DNA of 34,797 bases from assembly GCA_017620815.1 (NCBI GenBank), contig JAGAUI010000007.1:1-34797 (forward strand). The letters run 5' to 3'. The stretch comes from Flavobacteriales bacterium. GTDB lineage: Bacteria > Bacteroidota > Bacteroidia > Flavobacteriales > UBA1820. The notes below the pieces were generated by a model. The model did not search any database. It had not been told where the DNA came from and was given only the letters and a program-made list of their open reading frames with translations. Shown piece after piece: positions 16,509-24,385 of the stretch (the first letter of the stretch is position 1; each line of letters starts with the position of its first letter). A program made the translations under genes and the position numbers.

Positions 16509-16844
16509 ATGGCAGAAGGAAATCAAGACGAGTTTAAAATCAACGTTTTCATAGCCGATGAAAAATTCCAGGTATGTATCCCACGGGATGAATCCCAATC
16601 TGACAAAGAACACATCATCCGTTGTGCTGTAGATGAAATAAACACAGCTATAAGAGAGCTTAAAAAAGAGAATCCTCGTATGAGTACAACTAGAGCATTA
16701 GCTGCAGTAGCTCTCCAATTAGCACAAAACTATGAGAACGACATTCGCCTATATGGTGAGGCTTTGAAGAGCAAGATAGGTGTGCTCCACAGCGAAATCA
16801 TAAACGAATTGTCTATCATTAAAGAAGAAAAAAAGGAAAATTAA
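16509..16844 (+). CDS. zapA: cell-division protein ZapA
   Basis: ZapA binds and bundles FtsZ filaments at the division ring. The 111-residue protein has the family layout: an N-terminal beta region with FKINVFIADEKFQVCIP, then helix RCAVDEINTAIRELKKENP and the characteristic RALAAVALQLAQNYEND, then a C-terminal coiled coil. It follows a coiled-coil gene by 42 bases. The next element is a structured RNA and then rny. In gammaproteobacteria the 6S RNA gene also lies directly after zapA. Confidence 0.9.
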   Translation: MAEGNQDEFKINVFIADEKFQVCIPRDESQSDKEHIIRCAVDEINTAIRELKKENPRMSTTRALAAVALQLAQNYENDIRLYGEALKSKIGVLHSEIINELSIIKEEKKEN

Positions 16845-16874
16845 AGGAAAACAAGAAAAGGTTAAACACATATT

Positions 16875-17082
16875 CCTGCATAAGTTCTAGGTACATTTGA
16901 GTAAATTCAACACGACGTTTCATACGGAAACAGGTTGATGCTGCAAAGACAGAGTGCACTCTCTAGTAGAGTACTTTTAGAAATAAAAGACATTGCATTG
17001 TTCTGACCATCATCACGGTTCTAATTCCTGGTCATACCGGAATTTACTTTCAACTACATAGGCGAACTTATGCAGGTTTTTT
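16875..17082 (+). ncRNA. ssrS: structured RNA, probably 6S RNA
   Basis: The zapA-rny gap holds a long closed fold. The 13-base 5' end (16875-16887) is the perfect inverse complement of 17064-17076, which is followed directly by six T. Inside it, 16900-16908 pairs with 17040-17048, 17004-17009 pairs with 17029-17034, and 16951-16962 is a perfect palindrome near the apex. A rod of about 200 nt with an internal loop and a terminator in its closing stem, next to zapA, is what 6S RNA looks like. 6S RNA binds RNA polymerase holoenzyme and dampens transcription. The alternative is a large structured leader of rny, whose ATG is only 13 bases beyond the T-run. Confidence 0.65.
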
Positions 17083-17095
17083 ATACACTTACATT

Positions 17096-18670
17096 ATGAA
17101 CTGGATTATATATGTGGCGGTAGGAATAGTGGCAGGAATCATAGCTGCGGTAGTCATCATGCTATCAAACCGTCGCCGCCTTACCAAAGAAAACGCTCGT
17201 CTGGTGAGCGAAGCCAAAAAAGAAGCAGAAACACTCCTACGCGAGGCACGCATAGAAGCAGAATCTCTCAAAAAGGACAAAATCCTCCAAGCCAAAGAGA
17301 AATTCATAGAGCTTAAAGCCGAACACGAGAAAATCATCAACCAGAAAAACCGCAAGATAGCCGAAAGCGAACAACGTGCCTCACAGAAAGAAGCTCGTCT
17401 ATCACAGATGTTGGAAGAGCAGAAAAAGAAAGAACGTCAGCTAGAAAACGGCATCACAGAAAACGAAAAACTATCTGAAAAACTATCCAAAAAAACCGAA
17501 GAACTAGAACGCCTACACTCCAGCCAAGTAGAAAAACTAGAAGAGATATCTGGATATTCTGCCGAAAAAGCCAAAGAGGAACTGTTTGATATACTTAAAG
17601 GTGAGGCTCGTGCAAACGCCATGAGCTACATTCAGGAAACTATAGAAGAAGCCAAACTCACCGCCAAAAACGAAGCCAAAAAGATAGTCATTCAGACCAT
17701 ACAGCGTACGGCCACTGAAGATGCGATAGAGAACAGCGTTTCTGTTTTCAACATAGAGTCTGACGACATCAAGGGTCGTATCATAGGTCGTGAAGGTCGT
17801 AACATACGTGCATTGGAGGCTGCTACGGGTGTAGAGATAATAGTAGATGATACTCCAGAGGCTATCATTCTATCTTGTTTTGACCCTGTACGCCGTGAGA
17901 TAGCACGCCTTTCTCTCCACAAATTGGTTACAGATGGTCGTATCCACCCTGCACGCATAGAGGAAGTAGTAGCCAAAACCCGCAAACAAGTAGAAGACGA
18001 AATCATCGCTACTGGTAAAAAGACAACGATAGACCTAGGTATTCACGGTCTTCACCCAGAACTTATCAAGGTGATAGGTCGTATGAAATACCGCTCTTCA
18101 TATGGACAGAACCTACTGCAACACTCCCGCGAGGTAGCCAATCTAGCAGGAACAATGGCCGCCGAACTAGGTCTTAACGCCAAACTTGCCAAACGTGCAG
18201 GTCTTCTTCACGACATAGGTAAGGTACCAGACAGCGAGAGCGAGACTCCACACGCTATACTAGGTATGGAATGGGCAGAAAAATATGGTGAACACCCAGA
18301 CGTATGCAACTCGATAGGTTCTCACCACGACGAAATGGAGATGAAGACACTCATAGCTCCTATCATACAGGTATGTGATGCTATATCGGGAGCACGTCCA
18401 GGGGCTCGTCGTCAGGTGGTAGAAAGCTACTTGCAACGCCTCCGCGAACTAGAAGAGATGGCATTGGGATTTGACGGGGTGGTCAAGGCATTTGCTATAC
18501 AGGCAGGTCGCGAATTACGTGTGATAGTAGAGTCAGACAAGGTTTCAGACCAACGTGCAGCCGAGATTTCGTTTGATATATCACAAAAAATCCAGAACGA
18601 GATGACATATCCCGGTCAAGTACGTGTGATAGTCATTCGTGAGACACGTGCGGTAAACGTAGCAAAATAA
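17096..18670 (+). CDS. rny: ribonuclease Y
   Basis: RNase Y is a membrane-anchored endoribonuclease that starts mRNA turnover. The 524-residue protein has one N-terminal membrane helix (about 2-22), a long charged coiled coil (about 25-190), a KH RNA-binding domain with [10 protein letters not shown] starting at residue 227, and an HD phosphohydrolase domain with LLHDIGK, the catalytic His-Asp pair being residues 372-373. Length and domain order are standard. The start at 17096 follows closely on the terminator-like end of the structured RNA, so expression may depend on readthrough or on a promoter inside that RNA. A strong terminator follows. Confidence 0.96.
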   Translation: MNWIIYVAVGIVAGIIAAVVIMLSNRRRLTKENARLVSEAKKEAETLLREARIEAESLKKDKILQAKEKFIELKAEHEKIINQKNRKIAESEQRASQKEARLSQMLEEQKKKERQLENGITENEKLSEKLSKKTEELERLHSSQVEKLEEISGYSAEKAKEELFDILKGEARANAMSYIQETIEEAKLTAKNEAKKIVIQTIQRTATEDAIENSVSVFNIESDDIKGRIIGREGRNIRALEAATGVEIIVDDTPEAIILSCFDPVRREIARLSLHKLVTDGRIHPARIEEVVAKTRKQVEDEIIATGKKTTIDLGIHGLHPELIKVIGRMKYRSSYGQNLLQHSREVANLAGTMAAELGLNAKLAKRAGLLHDIGKVPDSESETPHAILGMEWAEKYGEHPDVCNSIGSHHDEMEMKTLIAPIIQVCDAISGARPGARRQVVESYLQRLRELEEMALGFDGVVKAFAIQAGRELRVIVESDKVSDQRAAEISFDISQKIQNEMTYPGQVRVIVIRETRAVNVAK

Positions 18671-18690
18671 TTTATACAGATACTCATTAA

Positions 18691-18721
18691 AAACGCCCGC
18701 CTTTCGGCGGGCGTTTTTTTT
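18691..18721 (+). terminator. strong intrinsic terminator of rny
   Basis: ACGCCCGCC pairs with GGCGGGCGT around a TTTC loop, with a preceding A-run and at least eight T after it. Confidence 0.92.
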
Positions 18722-18813
18722 CACTCCTTAATTCAAAAATCATCCAAACAACTATATTTATCATTCAAAATCTTTATCTTTACCACTTGTAAATCCTAGC
18801 ATCATAATTTATA

Positions 18814-19722
18814 ATGAATAAAAATATATTTTACACTCTGTTGTTATTTTTCATACTCGTATGCGGAGCAAATGCACAAGAGATTTCGTCAGACAAGATA
18901 GTAAAAACTATCCTCTCCCCTTCTCGTAAATCATCACCCATCACAGTTGTTGCACATCGTGGGGACTGGCGTCACTTTCCAGAAAACTCACTTAAAGGCA
19001 TTGAAAGTGCCATTCAAAAAGGGATTGACGTGATAGAAATAGACCTAGCAATGACTAGCGATAGTGTACTGGTATTGATGCACGACCGCACAGTTGACCG
19101 CACCACCAACGGCAAAGGACGAGTAGATAGCTATACACTGGACTCTATACGTACACTACGTCTTAAAAACGGTTGGGGAGGGCTGAGTCATTATGGCATA
19201 CCTACACTGGAAGAGGTTCTCAATCTGGTAAAGGGACGTGTGGTTATAAACATAGACAAGGGTTTTGATTATTTTCCACAGGTATATGCATTGACAGAAA
19301 AAACAGGCACCACCTCTCAAATCATCATTAAGAGTGGATATCCCTATAAAAAAGTAAAAGCCGTCCTAGATACCCAGACAGGAGGCAAAATGATTTATAT
19401 GCCTATCATCAATATCCTCAAGGAAGGACAAGAGGAAATGCTAGACGAATACCTTAAAAATATGCCTTGTGCAGCATATGAAATAGTATTCCCTAGACTC
19501 ACACCAAAGGTAAACGAGACTTATTCCAAAATCATATCATCTGGAGGTCGTGTATGGGTAAACACTCTGTGGAATAGCCTATGTGCTGGCATGACAGATG
19601 ACGCCGCAGCCGATGACCATAAAATATACGACCAACATATAGAAATGGGAGCAACTATCATACAGACAGACCGCCCAGAAATGCTCATACAACACCTCAA
19701 AAGCAAAAAACTCCATCGCTAA
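18814..19722 (+). CDS. secreted glycerophosphodiester phosphodiesterase
   Basis: This enzyme hydrolyses glycerophosphodiesters from phospholipid turnover to glycerol-3-phosphate and an alcohol. The 302-residue protein has a cleavable signal peptide (about 1-21, ending GANAQ), so it is periplasmic. Catalytic motifs of the GDPD TIM barrel are present: AHRG (47-50) with the HR pair, ENS (57-59), EIDL (75-78) carrying metal ligands, and HD (90-91) followed by RTTNGKG. A late QTDRPE segment is also typical. The symporter gene starts 18 bases after its stop, suggesting one transcript. Confidence 0.92.
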   Translation: MNKNIFYTLLLFFILVCGANAQEISSDKIVKTILSPSRKSSPITVVAHRGDWRHFPENSLKGIESAIQKGIDVIEIDLAMTSDSVLVLMHDRTVDRTTNGKGRVDSYTLDSIRTLRLKNGWGGLSHYGIPTLEEVLNLVKGRVVINIDKGFDYFPQVYALTEKTGTTSQIIIKSGYPYKKVKAVLDTQTGGKMIYMPIINILKEGQEEMLDEYLKNMPCAAYEIVFPRLTPKVNETYSKIISSGGRVWVNTLWNSLCAGMTDDAAADDHKIYDQHIEMGATIIQTDRPEMLIQHLKSKKLHR

Positions 19723-19740
19723 TACCTATTATTCTACCAT

Positions 19741-21156
19741 ATGGAAACATTTAACTCACTTATCTCTTCTGCCAACGATTTTATATGGACATACATCGTA
19801 ATAGGGCTACTATGTATCACTGGACTACATTTCACTATACGTACACGTTTTGTGCAGTTGAGTCTTAAAGAGATGTTCCGTCTGCTAGGAGGCAGTACAC
19901 ATAAATCATCTACAGGTAAAAACATCTCCTCCTTCCAAGCATTCTGTGTATCACTGGCATCACACGTAGGAGTAGGAAACCTATCGGGTGTAGCCATAGC
20001 GATAGCTGTAGGAGGTCCCGCTGCCGTGTTCTGGATGTGGGCTATTGCTGTGATAGGGGCAGCGTCTTCGTTTGCAGAATGTACGCTAGCACAGGTCTAT
20101 AAACAGAAGTCCAAAGATTCATTTATAGGAGGGCCTGCATACTACATGCTTTATGGCGTGGGACGTAGATGGATGGGGGTACTTTTTGCTGTGCTTATAT
20201 CGATAACATTTGGATTTGCATATAATTCCGTCCAATCCAATACCGTTAGTTCGGCAATGGAACATTCCTTTGGACTTGAACCTTGGATAGTAGGTGTAGT
20301 ACTGGCCATTATCACACTTATAGTCATATTTGGAGGCATACACCGCATAGCTCATATTTCTTCACTCATAGTACCAGTTATGGCTCTTATATACATAGGA
20401 GTTGCTATCTATATAATATGCTGCAACATAACTATGTTTCCTAGTGTGATAGGAGAGATATTCTCTGAAGCATTCGGTGCAGAACAGTTTGCAGGAGGAG
20501 CATTGGGAGCTGGTGTGATGCAAGGAATACGCCGTGGTCTTTTCTCCAACGAAGCAGGTGAAGGTTCCACTCCTAATGCCGCCGCAACAGCCACCGTTTC
20601 TCACCCCGTAAAACAAGGTCTTATACAGGCTTTGGGAGTATTTACAGATACACTGCTTATATGCTCCTGCACAGCATTTATAATCCTAGTGGCCGACGTC
20701 CCTCTAGACGGGTCGGTAACAGGAATACAACTCACCCAGATAGCCATAGATAAATATATGGGAGGCGTGGGACACATATTTATAACACTAAGCATACTGC
20801 TATTTGCATTTAGTTCCATAATAGGCAACTACTATTACGGTGAAGCCAATATCAAATTCATCACCTCCCGCCCTATATACCTTACCATCTATCGTATAGC
20901 CGTAGGAGCAATGGTATTTCTAGGCAGCATACTCACCCTAGACGTAGCTTGGGGACTGGCAGATATCACTATGGCTATGATGACAACAGTCAATCTAGTG
21001 GCTATACTTATCCTTTCCCGTATAGTATTCATAGTCCTTAAAGACTACCGCAACCAGAAAAAACGCGGCATAGAAGACCCTACATTCTCTACTCGCACCC
21101 TTAATGATGCTGGCATAAACAGCCGAGGCATACATTGGGATGAGATAGAGAAATGA
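19741..21156 (+). CDS. sodium:alanine/glycine symporter family protein (AGCS)
   Basis: This inner-membrane transporter couples uptake of a small neutral amino acid to sodium. The 471-residue protein has about ten or eleven membrane helices and clear AGCS motifs: SLASHVGVGNLSGVAIAIA, GGPAAVFWMW, FIGGPAYYM and GLFSNEAGEGSTPNAAATA. It follows the glycerophosphodiesterase by 18 bases; there is no evident metabolic link, so they are probably just cotranscribed. The exact substrate (alanine, glycine or glutamine in the family) is not resolved. Confidence 0.93.
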   Translation: METFNSLISSANDFIWTYIVIGLLCITGLHFTIRTRFVQLSLKEMFRLLGGSTHKSSTGKNISSFQAFCVSLASHVGVGNLSGVAIAIAVGGPAAVFWMWAIAVIGAASSFAECTLAQVYKQKSKDSFIGGPAYYMLYGVGRRWMGVLFAVLISITFGFAYNSVQSNTVSSAMEHSFGLEPWIVGVVLAIITLIVIFGGIHRIAHISSLIVPVMALIYIGVAIYIICCNITMFPSVIGEIFSEAFGAEQFAGGALGAGVMQGIRRGLFSNEAGEGSTPNAAATATVSHPVKQGLIQALGVFTDTLLICSCTAFIILVADVPLDGSVTGIQLTQIAIDKYMGGVGHIFITLSILLFAFSSIIGNYYYGEANIKFITSRPIYLTIYRIAVGAMVFLGSILTLDVAWGLADITMAMMTTVNLVAILILSRIVFIVLKDYRNQKKRGIEDPTFSTRTLNDAGINSRGIHWDEIEK

Positions 21157-21218
21157 TAAATAGAGTTAATATGTAGTTAAACATATTTTATCCATAAACT
21201 AACAGAAAAATATAACAC

Positions 21219-21226
21219 TATATTTG
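21219..21226 (+). promoter_or_regulatory. -7 element for the beta-barrel gene
   Basis: TATATTTG matches TAnnTTTG and lies 28 bases upstream of the ATG at 21255. The -33 position has no clear TTTG. Confidence 0.65.
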
Positions 21227-21254
21227 CCATATAGAACATTAAAAATATAAACAA

Positions 21255-21878
21255 ATGAAAAAAATACTCATAGCTATCATGTGTTTGGCGTTTATAAACG
21301 TAAACGCCCAAGACAAAAAATGGACATTCCGTGCCGATGCAGGACTAGTTCTGTCCAAAGTAAGTACACAAACCGATAATGGTGTCCGTACAGGTGTAGT
21401 AGTGTTCTTTGGAGGTCAGTATCAGATAAATGACTACATTGGAATACAGACAGGTCTTCAATATGCTCACACACCTGCCAAATTCAAATATGTGGATTTT
21501 TCTACCACTACACCAGAGACCTATAACTACAAGATAAACTACCACAGATTAAGTATTCCAGTACTTGTCAAGGGTTATCTTATGCCTACCGATAAACTAG
21601 GTCTTAATATCTTTGCTGGGCCACAGGTAGATTTTGCACTTAAAGAAGACGGCTCTACAAATGGTTATGCTGCCGATTTTGACGAGGTAACACGCGGTGT
21701 AACACTATCTGGAGTGATAGGCATAGGATATGACTTCAAGTGTGGACTCACCCTAGCACTATCACAGACACTAGGTCTTACAGGTGTAAACCAATCTATA
21801 AACGGAAAATACCCTGCCAATTTCCCCAACACTTCAAAACTCAACTACGCATCATTACGCATAGGTTGGAGATTTTAA
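21255..21878 (+). CDS. small outer-membrane beta-barrel protein (porin-like)
   Basis: The 207-residue protein has a cleaved signal peptide (MKKILIAIMCLAFINVNA, then QDKK) and then alternating strands with Gly and aromatic residues, ending LRIGWRF with a C-terminal Phe, as expected for an outer-membrane barrel of about eight strands. The layout (DAGLVLSKV near the start, GIQTGLQY, then LSIPVLVKGYLM and FAGPQVDFAL) resembles the outer-membrane beta-barrel/PorT-like family common in Bacteroidetes. Its function (structural or secretion-linked) is unknown. It has its own promoter and shares a bidirectional terminator with ftsY. Confidence 0.85.
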   Translation: MKKILIAIMCLAFINVNAQDKKWTFRADAGLVLSKVSTQTDNGVRTGVVVFFGGQYQINDYIGIQTGLQYAHTPAKFKYVDFSTTTPETYNYKINYHRLSIPVLVKGYLMPTDKLGLNIFAGPQVDFALKEDGSTNGYAADFDEVTRGVTLSGVIGIGYDFKCGLTLALSQTLGLTGVNQSINGKYPANFPNTSKLNYASLRIGWRF

Positions 21879-21911
21879 TATAAGTGGTCATTGGCAGTAT
21901 CCATACATATA

Positions 21912-21945
21912 AAAATCGCCGCTCCCTTTAGGGAGCGGCGATTTT
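21912..21945. terminator. bidirectional terminator between the beta-barrel gene and ftsY
   Basis: ATCGCCGCTCCC pairs with GGGAGCGGCGAT around TTTA, flanked by A-runs on the left and T-runs on the right, so it can serve both convergent genes. Confidence 0.9.
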
Positions 21946-21964
21946 CATCGTCTAGTCTTACATA

Positions 21965-22969
21965 TTACATAGTAAAGAAACTATCTGCAAATTCCATCTT
22001 GTCAAACGCCTGAAGGTCATCTATTCCTTCGCCCACACCTATATATTTTACTGGCACACGCAACTGGTCTGATATACCTATCACCACACCACCTTTGGCA
22101 GTACCATCTAGTTTGGTTATGGCCAACGAAGTAACCTCTGTAACAGCCGAAAACTGTTTGGCCTGTTCAAATGCGTTCTGTCCTGTGCTACCATCTAGAA
22201 CCAACATCACTTCATGAGGAGCATCTGGGATTACTTTCTGCATCACACGTTTGATTTTGGAGAGTTCTGCCATGAGGTTTACTTTATTATGCAGACGTCC
22301 AGCTGTGTCTATTATCACAACATCTGCACCCTGTGCCTTGGCCGATGACACTGCATCAAATGCCACCGATGCGGGGTCGGCGCCCATCTGTTGGCTTACC
22401 ATAGGCACTCCCGAACGTTCTGCCCACACACGCAACTGGTCTATAGCCGCTGCACGGAAAGTATCGGCAGCACCTAGCACTACTTTATATCCTCTCGATG
22501 TAAATTGAGAAGCCAGTTTACCTATAGTAGTGGTCTTACCCGCTCCGTTTACTCCTACCACCATTATAACGTGAGGATTATCCCCATGACGAGAGATGGT
22601 AAAGTTCACATTTGCTTCGTTATCATTTTCTGCCAGCAATGCCGAAACCTCCTCTCTCAATATCCTGCCCAGTTCATCACTACCCAGATATTTGTCACGT
22701 TTTACACGTTCCTTGATACGGTCTATAATTTTAAGCGTGGTGTCTATGCCTACGTCTGAAGATATGAGAGCCATCTCCAGTTCATCCAGCGTATCGTCAT
22801 CTATCTCGTCTTTGGCAGCGACAAAACGTTTTATCTTATCAAAAAACGAAGATTTGGATTTCTGCAATCCCTCTTCCAATGCTTTTTTCTGTTCTGCTTC
22901 TCTCTTTTCTACTTCCTCTTGGGTGGCCGAAGGACGAGAAGAAGAAAATAATTTTCCGAAAAATCCCAT
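21965..22969 (-). CDS. ftsY: signal recognition particle receptor FtsY
   Basis: FtsY is the membrane-associated SRP GTPase receptor that docks ribosome-SRP complexes at the Sec translocon. The 334-residue protein has a short Lys/Glu-rich N region (about 1-45) rather than the long acidic A domain of enterobacteria, then the four-helix N domain and the G domain. G1 is GVNGAGKTT (139-147), followed by DTFRAAAIDQL, the G3 DTAGRLHN and the G4 TKLDGTAKGG. It is the last gene of rpmB-rpmG-DUF4295-ftsY, but is separated from DUF4295 by 135 bases that contain a hairpin. Confidence 0.96.
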   Translation of the reverse strand: MGFFGKLFSSSRPSATQEEVEKREAEQKKALEEGLQKSKSSFFDKIKRFVAAKDEIDDDTLDELEMALISSDVGIDTTLKIIDRIKERVKRDKYLGSDELGRILREEVSALLAENDNEANVNFTISRHGDNPHVIMVVGVNGAGKTTTIGKLASQFTSRGYKVVLGAADTFRAAAIDQLRVWAERSGVPMVSQQMGADPASVAFDAVSSAKAQGADVVIIDTAGRLHNKVNLMAELSKIKRVMQKVIPDAPHEVMLVLDGSTGQNAFEQAKQFSAVTEVTSLAITKLDGTAKGGVVIGISDQLRVPVKYIGVGEGIDDLQAFDKMEFADSFFTM

Positions 22970-23006
22970 AATAACACAGGTTTTTTATTTGACCTTTATG
23001 TACGAC

Positions 23007-23038
23007 AAAAAGTCGCCCGTTTCAACCAAGCGACTTTT
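23007..23038 (-). terminator. terminator-like hairpin between the DUF4295 gene and ftsY
   Basis: Arms AAAAGTCGC and GCGACTTTT flank a 13-base loop; on the transcribed strand the stem ends in a T-run. It could end or attenuate transcription before ftsY. The same gap has a second inverted pair (TCCTG at 23046-23050 with CAGGA at 23066-23070), which might form an alternative structure. Confidence 0.55.
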
Positions 23039-23104
23039 GTATATTTCCTGCCTATCTCTCATATACAGGAGACACGCAGATTTTTATCTTAAGCTGCACT
23101 AAGA

Positions 23105-23257
23105 CTACTTTTCTTTCAACCAAGCGTCTACTTCATCACCATTCATTACTTTTTCTACAAAAGTATATGCTCCTGTTTTAGGAGATTTGACCATTTTTAT
23201 AGCTTTGGTCAGTTTTTTGGTGGAAGTTTGCAGCGTTGCTACTACTTTCTTTGCCAT
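23105..23257 (-). CDS. DUF4295 family small protein
   Basis: This 50-residue basic protein was read directly on the minus strand: it begins MAKKVVATLQTSTKKLTKAI, continues with KMVKSPKTGAYTFVEKVM and ends AWLKEK. It matches the short DUF4295 family that sits after rpmG in Bacteroidetes. The Lys-rich composition and position, 28 bases after rpmG, suggest a ribosome-associated role, but function is not established. Confidence 0.9.
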   Translation of the reverse strand: MAKKVVATLQTSTKKLTKAIKMVKSPKTGAYTFVEKVMNGDEVDAWLKEK

Positions 23258-23285
23258 TTTATTCTAGTGAGGTTTAAGGTTTACC

Positions 23286-23474
23286 TTATTTTATTTCTTT
23301 GTGGATAGTGTAACGTCTGAGTATTGGGTTGTATTTTTTAAGCTCTAGACGGTCAGGCGTATTCTTTTTATTTTTGGTAGTTATATAACGAGATGTACCT
23401 GGCATACCTGAATTTTTATGTTCGGTGCATTCCAATATAACCTGTACGCGGTTACCTTTTGCTTTTTTGGCCAT
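23286..23474 (-). CDS. rpmG: 50S ribosomal protein bL33
   Basis: The 62-residue large-subunit protein starts [20 protein letters not shown] and has the conserved [20 protein letters not shown] core. It has only one Cys, so it is the zinc-free form. It follows rpmB by 65 bases in the standard order rpmB-rpmG-DUF4295-ftsY and is transcribed with them. Confidence 0.97.
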   Translation of the reverse strand: MAKKAKGNRVQVILECTEHKNSGMPGTSRYITTKNKKNTPDRLELKKYNPILRRYTIHKEIK

Positions 23475-23539
23475 TTTCTTGTCTTGTTAAACTGTTTCTA
23501 AAATTATTTACCTACTCTTATCTTGTGAAAAAAGATGGA

Positions 23540-23776
23540 TTATTTGATAAATCCGTTTTTCTCAACATCCAAAAGTACCTGGTAAATACCTTTTTTGTCG
23601 ATAGTTTTAAGTGCCTTTGCACATACTTTAAGGGTAATCCATCTACCCTCTTCTGGGATATAAAAACGTTTCTTCTTCAGATTGAGGTTAAATCTACGCT
23701 TTGTTTTGTTCATAGCGTGAGAAACATTGTTCCCTTTTATAGCCGTTTTACCGGTAAGATCACAAATCTTTGACAT
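23540..23776 (-). CDS. rpmB: 50S ribosomal protein bL28
   Basis: The 78-residue large-subunit protein starts MSKICDLTGK and contains the family signature GNNVSHAMNKTKRRFNLNL, then RWITLKVCAKALKTIDKKG. It is the first gene of the ribosomal/SRP cluster, so the cluster promoter should lie just upstream. It also has a possible -7 box 48 bases upstream. Confidence 0.97.
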   Translation of the reverse strand: MSKICDLTGKTAIKGNNVSHAMNKTKRRFNLNLKKKRFYIPEEGRWITLKVCAKALKTIDKKGIYQVLLDVEKNGFIK

Positions 23777-23823
23777 TTTTTATATTGACTTTTTGTTTAT
23801 TTTATATGCTCGATTGCAGAGTG

Positions 23824-23831
23824 CAAAGTAA
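23824..23831 (-). promoter_or_regulatory. possible promoter for the rpmB cluster
   Basis: On the minus strand TTACTTTG differs from TAnnTTTG at one position, with a TTG about 20 bases further upstream. The location, about 48 bases before rpmB, fits. Confidence 0.5.
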
Positions 23832-23908
23832 CGAATTATTTATCACATAGGCAACCCATTTAAAAAATTTATTCAGCTTTTTTTAGCTTATTTTTTTCAC
23901 CCTACACT

Positions 23909-24364
23909 TTACCGCTCAAAACTCTCATAATCAGGCAAATCCCTCATATAATAAAACCTCTCACTCTCTCTATCTATCACCGCATAGACAGTTTTAAGTC
24001 CATTTGTAAGACATATAATCCTCCCTCCTAGGCTCATATGATATTCCACAGCTTGGTCCATTACCTCTTGTGTGATAGCCACACTTGAAGCTTTGCACTC
24101 AACTATGATATCGGGTTTCATTTCGCGAGAATAGAAAACTATATCGGCTCGGCGAGTCTTTCCATTGAGAGAGAGAGATTTTTCCACTGCCATACGTCCA
24201 CCGGGATAACCCTTGACATATATGAGGAAATGGAGAAAATGCTGTCGCACCCATTCTTCGGGAGTGAGGGCTACATAACGACGACGCACCACATCATACA
24301 CCTGCATCGCATCCTCTACCCTACGCACCCGCAATTCTGCTTGCGGCAAATTCAATTTCTCCAT
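23909..24364 (-). CDS. stand-alone HsdR_N-type nuclease-fold protein
   Basis: The 151-residue protein matches the type I restriction enzyme R-protein N-terminal domain (HSDR_N_2 type). The PD-(D/E)xK-like core is visible: RADIVFY (Asp), then DIIVECKA with the ExK pair, followed by QAVEYHMSLGGRIICLTNG. In full HsdR this is the DNA-cleaving domain, but here no helicase, HsdM or HsdS is nearby, so it is not a restriction system. Proteins like this occur beside holA or glmM in Bacteroidetes and may act in DNA repair or maintenance. It starts 21 bases after glmM and is the last gene of the E2-holA-lipoprotein-glmM run. Confidence 0.85.
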   Translation of the reverse strand: MEKLNLPQAELRVRRVEDAMQVYDVVRRRYVALTPEEWVRQHFLHFLIYVKGYPGGRMAVEKSLSLNGKTRRADIVFYSREMKPDIIVECKASSVAITQEVMDQAVEYHMSLGGRIICLTNGLKTVYAVIDRESERFYYMRDLPDYESFER

Positions 24365-24385
24365 CTCCTTTTTTCTCTACACCTA

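Noticed and set aside
16892-16899. TACATTTG as a promoter -7 box for the structured RNA or rny
   Set aside because: It matches the consensus but lies inside the proposed RNA, between its two long-range stems, and has no -33 box; probably chance in AT-rich DNA.
23909-24364. A type I restriction-modification system
   Set aside because: Only the N-terminal R-domain is present, with no methylase, specificity or helicase genes nearby.
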